Of a stretch of DNA of 22,144 nucleotides, positions 8,394 to 16,419 are shown one piece after another; the first letter of the stretch is position 1; each line of letters begins with the position of its first letter. Under the pieces are notes generated by a model. The model worked only from the letters and a program-made list of their open reading frames with translations, did not search any database and was not told where the DNA came from. Origin of the DNA: an uncultured Clostridia bacterium (lineage in GTDB: Bacteria > Bacillota > Clostridia > TANB77 > CAG-508); assembly GCA_944389715.1 (NCBI GenBank), contig CALXNI010000015.1, forward strand, positions 1 to 22,144, written 5' to 3'. The translations under genes and the position numbers were made by a program.

Positions 8394-9908
8394 CTATGAC
8401 TTATATGAAGTGTCTATTTCTTTAAGCATTACATCATGGGCTCCACCTTCTGAAATACTTACATCTGATACAAGTGTTAATCTTGCTTTTTCATGTAATT
8501 CAGGAATTGTAGTAGCACCACAATTACACATTGTTGATTTTATTTTTGCAATTGTTACTGACAAGTTATCTTTTAAAGATCCTGCATAAGGTATATATGA
8601 ATCTACACCTTCTTCAAATGCAAGTCTATCCTTTGCTTCTCCTCCTAAATCATATCTTTGCCAGTTTCTTGCTCTGTTTGAACCTTCTCCCCAATATTCT
8701 TTAACATAGTTATTTCCTACTTTTACAACTCTAGTTGGACTTTCGTCAAATCTTGCAAAATATCTTCCCATCATTACATAGTCAGCACCCATTGCAAGTG
8801 CAAGTGTAATATGATGGTCATATACTATTCCTCCATCTGAGCATACTGGAATATAAATTCCTGTTTCTTCAAAATATTTATTTCTTTCATCTACTACTTC
8901 CATTAATGCACTAGCTTGTCCTCTACCAATTCCTTTTGTTTCACGAGTTATACAAATAGATCCACCACCTACTCCAACTTTAATAAAATCAGCACCTGCA
9001 TCTGCTAAATATCTAAATCCTTCTCTGTCTACTACATTTCCAGCTCCTATTTTTACATCTTCCCCATATTTTTCTCTTACAAAATCTATAGTTCTTTTTT
9101 GCCATACAGAATATCCATCAGAAGAATCCATACAAATAATATCTACACCTGCATTTACTAATGCTGGTATTCTTTCTTCATAATCTCTTGTATTGATTCC
9201 AGCACCAACTATATATCTTTTATTTTCGTCTAATAAAGAATTCGGATTGTTTTTTCTATCTTCATAATCTTTTCTAAATACTAAATATTTTAAGTTACCT
9301 TCTTTTGTTAATATTGGCAAACAGTTTATTTTGTTTTCCCAGATTATATCATTTGCTTCTGAAAGTGTTATACCTTTTTCGGCCCAAATAACATTTTCTT
9401 TTTTTGTCATAAAATTATCAATAGGCTCATCTTGATTGTCTCTAGATAATCTATAATCTTTATTAGTAACAATTCCTAAAAATTTACCATTTGCTGTTCC
9501 ATCATCTGTAATAATTACTGTAGAATGTCCAGTTTTTTTAACTAAATCTAATACTTCTTTAAGAGTTGTTCCTGATTTAACATTAGAATCACTAATTACG
9601 AAACCTGCCTTATGTTTTTTTACATGATAAACCATTTCAGCTTGAGATTCTATTGATTGAGAACCATAAATAAAAGCAAGTCCTCCTTCTCTTGCAAGTG
9701 CAATTCCCATTTTTTCACCTGATACTGATTGCATAATTGCTGATACCATTGGCACATTTGCATAATATTTTGCTTGCTCTCCTCTTTTAAATTTTACAAG
9801 TGGTGTTCTAAGTGATACATTTGCTGGTATACAATTTTCTGTAGTTAAATTTGGTAATAATAAAAATTCATTAAATGTTCTTGATATGTCTGGTAATATT
9901 TTTGCCAT
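8394..9908 (-). CDS. guaB: IMP dehydrogenase
   Basis: Oxidises IMP to XMP with NAD, the step before GuaA. It is 504 residues from ATG 9908, chosen because AAGGGAG lies just upstream; an in-frame extension to 9953 lacks a site. The TIM barrel is interrupted by a CBS-domain pair at about 85-215 (FLGIVTNKDYRL, NKINCLPILTKEG). The catalytic loop GGGSICITRETKG carries Cys319, and the phosphate-binding segment is VCSDGGIVYDHH. The sequence resembles the clostridial IMPDH subgroup that starts with AKILPDISRTFNEFLL. A GMP reductase is less likely because of the CBS pair and the pairing with guaA. No in-frame CGG is present. Confidence 0.92.
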   Translation of the reverse strand: MAKILPDISRTFNEFLLLPNLTTENCIPANVSLRTPLVKFKRGEQAKYYANVPMVSAIMQSVSGEKMGIALAREGGLAFIYGSQSIESQAEMVYHVKKHKAGFVISDSNVKSGTTLKEVLDLVKKTGHSTVIITDDGTANGKFLGIVTNKDYRLSRDNQDEPIDNFMTKKENVIWAEKGITLSEANDIIWENKINCLPILTKEGNLKYLVFRKDYEDRKNNPNSLLDENKRYIVGAGINTRDYEERIPALVNAGVDIICMDSSDGYSVWQKRTIDFVREKYGEDVKIGAGNVVDREGFRYLADAGADFIKVGVGGGSICITRETKGIGRGQASALMEVVDERNKYFEETGIYIPVCSDGGIVYDHHITLALAMGADYVMMGRYFARFDESPTRVVKVGNNYVKEYWGEGSNRARNWQRYDLGGEAKDRLAFEEGVDSYIPYAGSLKDNLSVTIAKIKSTMCNCGATTIPELHEKARLTLVSDVSISEGGAHDVMLKEIDTSYKS

Positions 9909-9951
9909 GTTTTTATCTCCCTTCAAATTAAATTTCAATACATTATATAAC

Positions 9952-9985
9952 AAAAAGAGACTAATTACAAGATTAATCTCTTTTT
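9952..9985. terminator. Rho-independent terminator after xerD
   Basis: A stem of about 14 bp, AAAAAGAGACTAAT / ATTAATCTCTTTTT, with one wobble pair and a short loop. It lies in the gap between xerD and guaB, both on the minus strand, and separates their transcripts. Confidence 0.75.
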
Positions 9986-10000
9986 ATTATATAATATTTT

Positions 10001-10882
10001 TTATGCTCTTGGATGTGCTTTTCTATACACATTTTTTATACTTTCGTCTTGAAATTGCATATAAACTTGTGTAGAAGAAATATCAGAATGTCCAAGCATT
10101 GTTTGTATAGCTTTTAAATCTGCTCCATTTTGTAATAAATGTGTTGCAAACGAGTGTCTTAAAACATGTAGTGTTATATCTTTTGTGATATGTGCTTGTT
10201 CTTTATAATATTTAATAATTTTCCAAAATCCTTGCCTTGTTAATCTTCTACCATTTATATTTACAAATAAAGATTTTTCATTTTCTGATTTTATCATTAT
10301 TGGTCTTGCTTCCTGAATATATTCTTTTAACGCTTTTAATGACATTGTGCCAAGAGGAATATTTCTTTGCTTATTTCCTGTTTTACAAGTTACATATCCT
10401 GTTTCTAAATTAACATCATCTATATCAAGAGATATTATTTCTGTAACTCTCATTCCTGTAGCATAGGCAAATTCAAGCATTGCTTTATCTCTTATACCTT
10501 TTAAGTCAATATTTTTTGGTTGCTCTAATAGTAACGACACTTCTTGTGTAGTTAAGATACTAGGAACTCTTTTTTCTACCTTAGGTGATTGTATTCCTTC
10601 TGTTGGATCTAATTTTACTTTACTATTTCTTAATAAATATTGATAGAATAGTCTAATAGAAGCTAGATTTCTAGATATAGTAGAAGCTTTTTTATTCATA
10701 TCATGTAAGTAATTTAAATAAACTTTTATATCTTCAGGTTTAACTTTTGCATAATTTATTTTATTAGCCTCAACATATTTTTTATATTGAACTATATCCC
10801 TTCTATATGATTGTAATGTATTTTCTGATAATTTCTTATCATTTTTTATAAATTCTAAAAAATTAGTAATTTCTTTTTCCAT
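10001..10882 (-). CDS. xerD: Tyrosine recombinase XerD
   Basis: A 293-residue chromosome-dimer resolvase. The N-terminal core-binding domain spans about 1-95. The catalytic residues are Arg145 (ATGMRVTEI), Lys167 (CKTGNKQR), His239-x-x-Arg242 (HVLRHSFATHLL), His265 (MLGHSDISS) and the nucleophile Tyr274 (QVYMQ). It acts with XerC and FtsK at dif. AAGGAGC precedes the ATG. In Bacillus, spoIIM, xerD (ripX) and yqxK lie close together; the order here (EndoQ-like gene, spoIIM, xerD) keeps that neighbourhood, which supports the XerD assignment over XerC. No in-frame CGG is present. Confidence 0.9.
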   Translation of the reverse strand: MEKEITNFLEFIKNDKKLSENTLQSYRRDIVQYKKYVEANKINYAKVKPEDIKVYLNYLHDMNKKASTISRNLASIRLFYQYLLRNSKVKLDPTEGIQSPKVEKRVPSILTTQEVSLLLEQPKNIDLKGIRDKAMLEFAYATGMRVTEIISLDIDDVNLETGYVTCKTGNKQRNIPLGTMSLKALKEYIQEARPIMIKSENEKSLFVNINGRRLTRQGFWKIIKYYKEQAHITKDITLHVLRHSFATHLLQNGADLKAIQTMLGHSDISSTQVYMQFQDESIKNVYRKAHPRA

Positions 10883-10982
10883 TATAGTAGCTCCTTTATT
10901 AATAAATATATATTTGTTATTTTATGAACATTCATTATGTATATATTTATATCAGATTAGAAATAAAAAGTAAATACATTTT

Positions 10983-11637
10983 TTAAATATATTTTATAAT
11001 TAATAGTAAAATATTTTTAGAAACATATACTTCTATAAAAGAGGATAATATTAAAATTCCTAAAACAAGTAATGAAACTAATGTATGTCTTAATATTTCT
11101 AACTTTATATTTTCTTTTCTTTTATCTTTCATTATAGAATTATGCAATCTCATTCCACTTACTGCAAGAACTATTATGCATGGAATAAATAATATATGTT
11201 GTAGTAAAACTGCAGAAAGTATAAATAAAATTCCTTTTCCGAGTTCCTATACTCAATATTATAGAAGAAATTGTATATCCTAAACAAAAACCTCTAAAAC
11301 AAATAGTTAAATAAACAATTGATATTCCTATAACAGTAGAACCCATAAACCAAAGGAAAAAAGCCAGCACACAATTTTTTTTAATTGAATCTTTAAGTAA
11401 AGCTAATTCATCTACATTATTATTATCCTTTAAATTATGAATGGAAGAAGATATGTAATTATTAATTTCTGTAGCTTGTTGCTCTGAGGTATTATTAATG
11501 AATATAACTCCTATTATTAATCCTATTATAAATATAATAGTTATTATTGCATATTCTTTTATGTTATTTTCTATATGAGTCAATAAAAAGTCTTTTAATT
11601 TTGATGATTTTACATTTCTATGATATCTTCTGTTCAT
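10983..11637 (-). CDS. spoIIM: Stage II sporulation protein M, one CGG +1 frameshift site
   Basis: Integral membrane protein that works with SpoIID and SpoIIP in septal peptidoglycan thinning and engulfment during sporulation. It is 217 residues when CGG at 11241 is read with a +1 shift. Membrane segments are around ITIIFIIGLIIGVIFI, LAFFLWFMGSTVIGI, the GILFILSAVLLQHILFIP region and a last helix with the family ending LILSSFIEVYVS. The triplet reading stops at 11140 with a hydrophilic, unrelated tail. The shifted reading gives S-I-G-T-G-K-G-I-L-F and fills the otherwise empty 10983-11140 interval. ATG 11637 follows GGAGGG; a longer frame to 11739 runs back over the terminator and is rejected. 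Confidence 0.9.
11238..11241 (-). other. In-frame CGG +1 frameshift site (CGGA) in spoIIM
   Basis: Sense-strand context is ACT-CGG-A. Skipping the C gives GGA-ACT-GGA-AAA-GGA (G-T-G-K-G), after which about 85 residues of recognisable SpoIIM C-terminus follow. It is the only CGG in the gene. Confidence 0.85.
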
Positions 11638-11680
11638 TTTTCCCTCCAAATTGTTTATACATAATGTGTATTCAATTGGC

Positions 11681-11709
11681 AAAAAAAAAGAACAGAAAAT
11701 GTTCTTTTT
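11681..11709 (-). terminator. Rho-independent terminator after the EndoQ-like gene
   Basis: A 10-bp stem AAAAAGAACA / TGTTCTTTTT with loop TTTTC on the minus strand, followed by a run of nine T. It overlaps the EndoQ stop codon and lies before spoIIM, so spoIIM probably has its own, perhaps sporulation-specific, promoter. Confidence 0.8.
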
Positions 11710-12898
11710 ACAATTTAACCTGTCCGTATACTCCTCCACCGCCTGCTTGTATATTCATTTTTCCATCTCTTGCACATGCTATATTATTTGCGACTTTTTC
11801 TCCAACAACTGCTTCTATATCATCTTTAGATAATTTGTGTATTATGTTCATTTCTGTATTAAAAGTATCTAATAGCTTTTCTAAACTTTTTTTTCCTACA
11901 CCTGGTATAAAACTAAGTGGTATTTGATAAATATATTCTGGTCTATTTTTTGGACTAATAGATTTTTTCTTATCTTTAATTAATTCAATTCTATCAAAAA
12001 CACCCATAGTAATATTTCTACTGTCACAAGTATCACATTTTGTAACTGGGGCATCTCCTTTAATATTTTTACCACAAACTTCACAATACGTTCTATGATA
12101 TTTACCAAGTTTTGGATCCATACCATAGTTTGAAATGATTTTTCTTCCGTCTTCATTTCTTATTGCTTTTAAAAGTTCTTTAAAACTTATATCTTCTACT
12201 AATATTTTATTATATTCTCTAGCAATTTTAGGTAATGAATGTGCATCAGAGTTTGTTAAAAATGCTTTGTTTTCTAACTCTGAAATCGTATCAGCAAGAT
12301 AAGTATCAGAACTTAAACCTAATTCTATTGCAGGTATTTTATAATATTTTTCTTTAAAAATTTTCTCTAACCTATCTGTACAATTTCCATAAAAGCTTTT
12401 GTGAGGTGTAAAGCAATGTGCAGGAATTAATACTCCATTATATTTTTCTACAATGTCAACTAAGTCATATGCAGAAATATCTGCTCTTTGTGAACTAAGT
12501 GTAATATTTTTAATATGTTTGCTCATTTCGTTTGAGAAACCTTTTATATCTTTTAAATGTGGAAAATAACAAAGATTGTGTGCACTTCCACAATGTCCAT
12601 TTAACCCTTCTTCTGATGTTTCTATTTCACTTCCTAAAATTATACAGACCTTATCTTTATATATTATTCCGCCATCTCTTATTTCATAGGCTTCTCCTGT
12701 ACTTAGAAAGTTTTCTATATCTTCAATTACATATGGTGAGGCACAATCTATAATTCCTACAATATCTATTCCTTTTCTTTCTCTACATTCTTTTGCTATA
12801 TTTGCAAAATTAAGACTTCTTGCTGCTGTTATTTTTATTGGCTTATTATTTTCACTTCTTCCTATGTGTACATGTAAATCTGCAAATATTTCGTACAT
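11708..12898 (-). CDS. Endonuclease Q-like protein (PHP domain, zinc ribbon, HhH)
   Basis: 396 residues matching the TIGR00375/EndoQ (Bacillus YqxK) family, which nicks DNA 5' of deaminated bases such as uracil and hypoxanthine. The PHP metal site is visible as DLHVHIG near the N-terminus, then PAHCFTPHKSFYG and SDAHSLPKI. A zinc ribbon (C-x2-C then C-x2-C, within EVCGKN and KCDTCDS) follows at about 265-290, then a helix-hairpin-helix (FIPGVGKKSLEKLL). The C-terminus is glycine-rich (AGGGGVYGQ). Start 12898 is preferred over 12910 because GGAG lies seven bases upstream of the second ATG. The 60-residue gene ends only a few bases upstream, so they are probably one operon. Four CGG trinucleotides occur, all out of frame. 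Confidence 0.85.
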   Translation of the reverse strand: MYEIFADLHVHIGRSENNKPIKITAARSLNFANIAKECRERKGIDIVGIIDCASPYVIEDIENFLSTGEAYEIRDGGIIYKDKVCIILGSEIETSEEGLNGHCGSAHNLCYFPHLKDIKGFSNEMSKHIKNITLSSQRADISAYDLVDIVEKYNGVLIPAHCFTPHKSFYGNCTDRLEKIFKEKYYKIPAIELGLSSDTYLADTISELENKAFLTNSDAHSLPKIAREYNKILVEDISFKELLKAIRNEDGRKIISNYGMDPKLGKYHRTYCEVCGKNIKGDAPVTKCDTCDSRNITMGVFDRIELIKDKKKSISPKNRPEYIYQIPLSFIPGVGKKSLEKLLDTFNTEMNIIHKLSKDDIEAVVGEKVANNIACARDGKMNIQAGGGGVYGQVKL

Positions 12899-12912
12899 TT
12901 TATACTCCATTT

Positions 12913-13095
12913 CTATAAATAAATTTCTGTATTATTGTCTTCTCCGTTTTCTTCTATCTTTTGTTTCATATCTTTTAAACTTTTTAAATACCCGTCATAC
13001 TTATTAATAATTTCTCTTGGATATTCTATTTCTGACATAGAACCAGCATTCTTTCCAAGAATGGATAAAAAACTATGTTTATAAAAATCTATCAT
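12913..13095 (-). CDS. Small protein of unknown function, 60 residues
   Basis: I do not recognise this protein. Its start overlaps the stop of the upstream HD-GYP-like gene as ATGA (13092-13095), a sign of translational coupling, and its stop lies next to the EndoQ-like start. The N-terminal half is mixed (MIDFYKHSFLSILG), followed by a hydrophilic, probably helical C-terminus rich in Lys, Glu and Asp. No signal peptide, Cys pair or membrane segment is seen. The tight packing is the main reason to believe it is real. Both CGG trinucleotides are out of frame. Confidence 0.6.
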   Translation of the reverse strand: MIDFYKHSFLSILGKNAGSMSEIEYPREIINKYDGYLKSLKDMKQKIEENGEDNNTEIYL

Positions 13096-13634
13096 GCTTT
13101 TATCTCCTTTGCTATATTTATAAATTTTTTAAAATCAGCCATATATATATTGTTACAATTTTTTAAGTTTCTAGTTTCTAATAAAATAAGTGCTTCTTCT
13201 ATAGGAAATGCTATTCTTTCCGGTCTATCTAAAAGCATTCCTCCAAATTGATCTGCTAATTCTAATATATCACTTTCTTTTTTTCTAGGATAATTATTGC
13301 TATACCTATTATGTTGCTCACACATTATGCAAAAATCTCTTGAAAATCCTAAACTCTCCAGATATTCAGCACTTTCTTTTGCATATGATTCTATTTTTTT
13401 TATGTCTTGAGCATTATTAATTTTTTTACATTGACATAATAGCATTGCTGTTACTACTTCGTTTTCATCTACATCAATATTCATAACTTCAATAAACATT
13501 TTTGTAATTAGTGCTTTAAATATAACTGAATTATCAAAAAAAATCCCAGTTTTTCTTTTTAAGTAATTCATTATTTCTATTTTTTTGCCAAAATCCTTTT
13601 CTGATAGTATATATTCCGAAATTGATTGTTCCAT
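13092..13634 (-). CDS. Degenerate HD-GYP-like domain protein
   Basis: 180 residues from the second ATG, chosen because GGAGG lies six bases upstream of it. The pattern resembles the HD-GYP/HD phosphohydrolase fold: a helix ending MLLCQCKK where active members have LLHDIGK, then ESAEYLESLGFSRDF, CEQHNRYSNNYP (QHHERxDGSGYP in active enzymes), and ILELADQFGGMLLDRPE. The metal-binding His-Asp pair is replaced by Cys-Gln and GYP by NYP, so it is probably not an active phosphodiesterase and may be a binding or scaffold protein. It begins a coupled operon with the 60-residue gene and the EndoQ-like gene. The fold assignment is inferred from motif spacing only. Confidence 0.55.
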   Translation of the reverse strand: MEQSISEYILSEKDFGKKIEIMNYLKRKTGIFFDNSVIFKALITKMFIEVMNIDVDENEVVTAMLLCQCKKINNAQDIKKIESYAKESAEYLESLGFSRDFCIMCEQHNRYSNNYPRKKESDILELADQFGGMLLDRPERIAFPIEEALILLETRNLKNCNNIYMADFKKFINIAKEIKA

Positions 13635-13739
13635 GGTTTCCTCCATATTACTATTATTAATTTAATTATATGTCAAATAACCATCTGTTTCAATAATGTA
13701 ACTTAAATGTAATTCATTTGTAATTATTTGGTAATAATT

Positions 13740-14175
13740 TTACAATTTATTAATTTCTCCTCTTGCTAAAGCATCACATCTATTATTAAATTCATTATCA
13801 CTATGACCTTTTACCTTTATAAATTTAACTCTATGTTTTTTTGTTAAATCATATAGTTCTTGCCACAATTCTTTATTCTTTACGGGTTCTTTTCCAGATG
13901 TTCTCCAATTATTTTTAAGCCAGTTATATATCCATCCATTATTAAATGCATTTACGACATATGCACTATCACTGTATACTTCCACCTCACACTCTCGTTT
14001 TAAAAGCTTTAGTCCCTCTATTACTGCAGTAATTTCCATTATATTATTAGTAGTTTCTTTGCTTCCACCACTTATTTCTTTTTTTACATCATTAAACATT
14101 AGAATTGCACACCAGCCACCTGGTCCAGGATTTCCGAGAACACGCTCCATCTGTATATATTATAACCTTATCCAT
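13740..14175 (-). CDS. rnhA: Ribonuclease HI, one CGG +1 frameshift site
   Basis: Cleaves the RNA strand of RNA-DNA hybrids. It is 144 residues, family standard, when started at ATG 14175 and shifted +1 at CGG 14136. The first 13 codons read MDKVIIYTDGACS and contain the first catalytic Asp (YTDGAC). After the skipped C the protein continues GNPGPGGWCAI, then Glu in MEITAVIEGL, Asp in YSDSAYV and Asp in NRCDALA. The usual family motif is TDGACSGNPGPGG, reproduced exactly across the shift. A start at the internal ATG 14150 would lose the catalytic Asp and encode an unrelated five-residue beginning. AAAGGAAAATT precedes the 14175 start. It is divergent from tmcAL. Confidence 0.93.
14133..14136 (-). 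other. In-frame CGG +1 frameshift site (CGGA) in rnhA
   Basis: Sense-strand context is TCT-CGG-A at codon 14. Skipping the C gives TCT-GGA-AAT-CCT (S-G-N-P), the invariant SGNPG of RNase HI. The catalytic Asp lies before the site and the other three acidic residues after it, so activity requires the shift. Confidence 0.9.
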
Positions 14176-14273
14176 AATTTTCCTTTCTTTTATAAATTGT
14201 AATTTGTCTTTTTCTTTTCTTTATGATATTATATCAATAAATATAATTATTTTTCAATAATTAGGAGTAAATA

Positions 14274-15497
14274 ATGAGCAGAATTTTAGGAATAATATCT
14301 GAATATAATCCATTTCACAACGGCCACCTTTATCAACTAGAAAAATCTAAAGAGTTAGTTAATCCAGATTATTCTATTTGTATTATGAGTGGTAATTTTG
14401 TACAACGCGGGGAACCTTCATTAATAGACAAATGGTCTAAAGCAGAAATTGCAATAAAATGTGGATTTGACATGGTAATAGAACTTCCTACAGTTTATGC
14501 TATTTCAAGTGCAGAAAATTTTGCTCAAGGTGCAATTAAAATTTTACAAGCATTTGGAGATGTTACTCTCTCTTTTGGAAGTGAACTTGGGAACTTATCT
14601 ATATTAAATGAGTTTGCAGATATATTTTATGATGAACCTAAAGAATACTTAACTATTTTAAATCATGAGCTTGACAAAGGATTATCATATCCAAAAGCTA
14701 GAGAAAATGCTGTTTTATTTTATCTTAATGATATAAGAAAATATTCAAATGTATTATCTTCTCCAAATAATATATTAGCAATAGAATACCTAAAAGCAAT
14801 AAAAAAATTTAAAAGTAAAATTTTGCCTATAACTATTAAAAGGATTGGTACAGAATATAATAGTACAAATATTAATGGAAGTTTTGCAAGTGCGACGGCA
14901 ATAAGGAAATTAATAAATGATAATAAAAATATAAAAGGATTACTTCCTAAATCTTCTTTTGAAATTTTAAATTCGAATATTAAATATGGTAAGCTTGTAA
15001 ATTCAATTAAGATTTTTGAAAAAGAAATAATATATACTTTAAGAAAAATGAGTGTTCAAGAAATAGCAAATCTGCAAGATGTTTCTGAAGGTTTAGAAAA
15101 TTTAATAAAACAAGCAGCAAATTCTTGTAACAATTTAGAAGATTTAATAAATTCAATAAAATCTAAAAGATATACTCGTTCAAGAATTCAAAGAATACTC
15201 CTTTACTCTATTCTAAATATTACTAAAAAAGATATTCAAGATTCTTATAAAGCAAAACCATATATTAGAATTTTGGGTGTAAGCCAACATGGAAGATCAT
15301 TATTATCACAAGTTAGTAGTAATAGATTAAAATATCCTGTTGTTACTTCTGTTAAAAAATTTATGGACAGTAAAAATAACAAAACATTAAAAAATATGTT
15401 AGAAAAAGATATCCTTGCAACTAATATATATACATTGGGTTATGAATATGGTTCAAAAGCAAATTTAGATTATACAAAGAAATTGATAATAAATTAG
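14274..15497 (+). CDS. tmcAL: tRNA(Met) cytidine acetate ligase
   Basis: 407 residues, YlbM/TmcAL family. It activates acetate with ATP and acetylates the wobble cytidine of elongator tRNA(Met). The N-terminal nucleotidyltransferase-like domain starts GIISEYNPFHNGHLYQ with the HxGH motif, followed by IMSGNFVQRGEPS and DMVIELPTVYA, all strongly conserved. TAGGAG precedes the ATG. Arg in VQRGEP uses CGC followed by GGG, showing that CGN arginine codons other than CGG are normal here. Three CGG trinucleotides (14321, 14408, 14896) are out of frame. The stop codon is the first three bases of the 80-bp palindrome shared with yebC. Confidence 0.92.
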   Translation: MSRILGIISEYNPFHNGHLYQLEKSKELVNPDYSICIMSGNFVQRGEPSLIDKWSKAEIAIKCGFDMVIELPTVYAISSAENFAQGAIKILQAFGDVTLSFGSELGNLSILNEFADIFYDEPKEYLTILNHELDKGLSYPKARENAVLFYLNDIRKYSNVLSSPNNILAIEYLKAIKKFKSKILPITIKRIGTEYNSTNINGSFASATAIRKLINDNKNIKGLLPKSSFEILNSNIKYGKLVNSIKIFEKEIIYTLRKMSVQEIANLQDVSEGLENLIKQAANSCNNLEDLINSIKSKRYTRSRIQRILLYSILNITKKDIQDSYKAKPYIRILGVSQHGRSLLSQVSSNRLKYPVVTSVKKFMDSKNNKTLKNMLEKDILATNIYTLGYEYGSKANLDYTKKLIIN

Positions 15498-15574
15498 AAA
15501 CAAAAAGGGACAGACCCCAATCGTTTCAATTTTTAAAAATTGAAACGATTGGGGTCTGTCCCTTTTTGTTTCTA
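15495..15574. terminator. 80-bp perfect palindrome holding both convergent stop codons
   Basis: The two 40-base halves are exact reverse complements with no loop. The outermost TAG on each strand is the stop codon of tmcAL and yebC respectively. The core contains GGGACAGACCCC and ends in AAAAA/TTTTT runs, so transcripts in either direction form a strong hairpin followed by pyrimidine-rich RNA. It is probably a bidirectional terminator derived from an inserted palindromic repeat. Confidence 0.85.
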
Positions 15575-16291
15575 TTCATCCCAGTTATGATATACATCCA
15601 TTACATCATCTAAATCTTCTAGGTTGTCTATTAATTTTTGCATTCTTTCGCTTCCTTTTTCGTCTAATTCTACGTATGTTGTTGGAACCATTTGAATTTC
15701 TGCTTGTTCGAATTCAATATTTTCTTTTTCTAAAGCTTCTCTTACCCCAGAAAAATCTTCTGGCGCTGTTGTAATTTCATAGCATTCTTCTTCAGATTTA
15801 AAATCTTCTGCTCCGTTATCTATTGCAATTAACATCAAGTCATCTTCTGATAAATCTGTTTTAGTTTTATCTATTATAATAACACCTTTTTTATTAAATA
15901 AATATGATACACAACCATTTGTTCCTAAATTTCCACCTGCTTTATCGAAAACATGTCTTAAATCAGCTGCTGTTCTGTTTTTGTTATCTGTTGATGCATT
16001 AACAATTACAGCAACACCATTTGGACCATATCCTTCATATGTAATTTCTTCATAATTTTCATTACTTGATGAAGCTTTTTTAATTGCGTTATTTATTGTA
16101 TCATTTGGCATATTTGCGGCTTTACATTTTGCTATAACAGCCTTTAATTTTGAATTTCCAGCTGGCTCTGGTCCACCTTCTTTTACTGCAATTAATAGTT
16201 CTCTTCCTAGTTTTGTAAATATTTTTCCTCTAGCTGCATCTGCTTTTCCTTTTTTAGCTTGTATATTATGCCATTTACTGTGTCCTGACAT
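15572..16291 (-). CDS. yebC: YebC/TACO1 family protein
   Basis: 239 residues with the unmistakable N-terminus MSGHSKWHNIQAKKGKADA, GKIFTKLGREL, and the family segments GPNGVAVIVNASTDNKNRT and GGNLGTNGCVSYLF. Long annotated as a transcription regulator, the family is now linked to relieving ribosome stalling. AGGAGGAGA precedes the ATG. The gene is probably monocistronic: its 3' end lies in the palindrome shared with tmcAL. One CGG at 15815 is out of frame. Confidence 0.92.
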   Translation of the reverse strand: MSGHSKWHNIQAKKGKADAARGKIFTKLGRELLIAVKEGGPEPAGNSKLKAVIAKCKAANMPNDTINNAIKKASSSNENYEEITYEGYGPNGVAVIVNASTDNKNRTAADLRHVFDKAGGNLGTNGCVSYLFNKKGVIIIDKTKTDLSEDDLMLIAIDNGAEDFKSEEECYEITTAPEDFSGVREALEKENIEFEQAEIQMVPTTYVELDEKGSERMQKLIDNLEDLDDVMDVYHNWDE

Positions 16292-16419
16292 ATTCTCTCC
16301 TCCTTAAAATTTACGAAAAGTAAATTTTGTAATATTCACTCTTCACTATTCAAATTTCATTAAACATAAATATATTATCATACTTTTTTTATTTTGTGTA
16401 GTGTTTATTTCTACTTTTT

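Noticed and set aside
10883..10982. A tRNA or small RNA in the AT-rich gap before xerD, especially one reading CGG
   Set aside because: No cloverleaf, TTCRANY T-loop motif or GC-rich stem is present there or in any other gap; the predicted decoding tRNA must be elsewhere in the genome.
11638..11739. Upstream extension of spoIIM to 11739
   Set aside because: The extension runs through the terminator hairpin of the EndoQ-like gene; GGAGGG directly precedes ATG 11637.
14136..14150. Internal ATG 14150 as the start of rnhA
   Set aside because: It would remove the catalytic Asp and the TDGACSG motif and has no ribosome binding site; ATG 14175 with the CGG shift gives the complete enzyme.
977..14175. 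The broken guaA, rnhA, spoIIM, PBP1A and GH30 genes as ordinary pseudogenes
   Set aside because: Each has only in-frame CGG lesions of identical type and otherwise perfect conservation, including all catalytic residues. Several are normally essential or highly conserved, and random decay would not always insert C before a GGN glycine codon.
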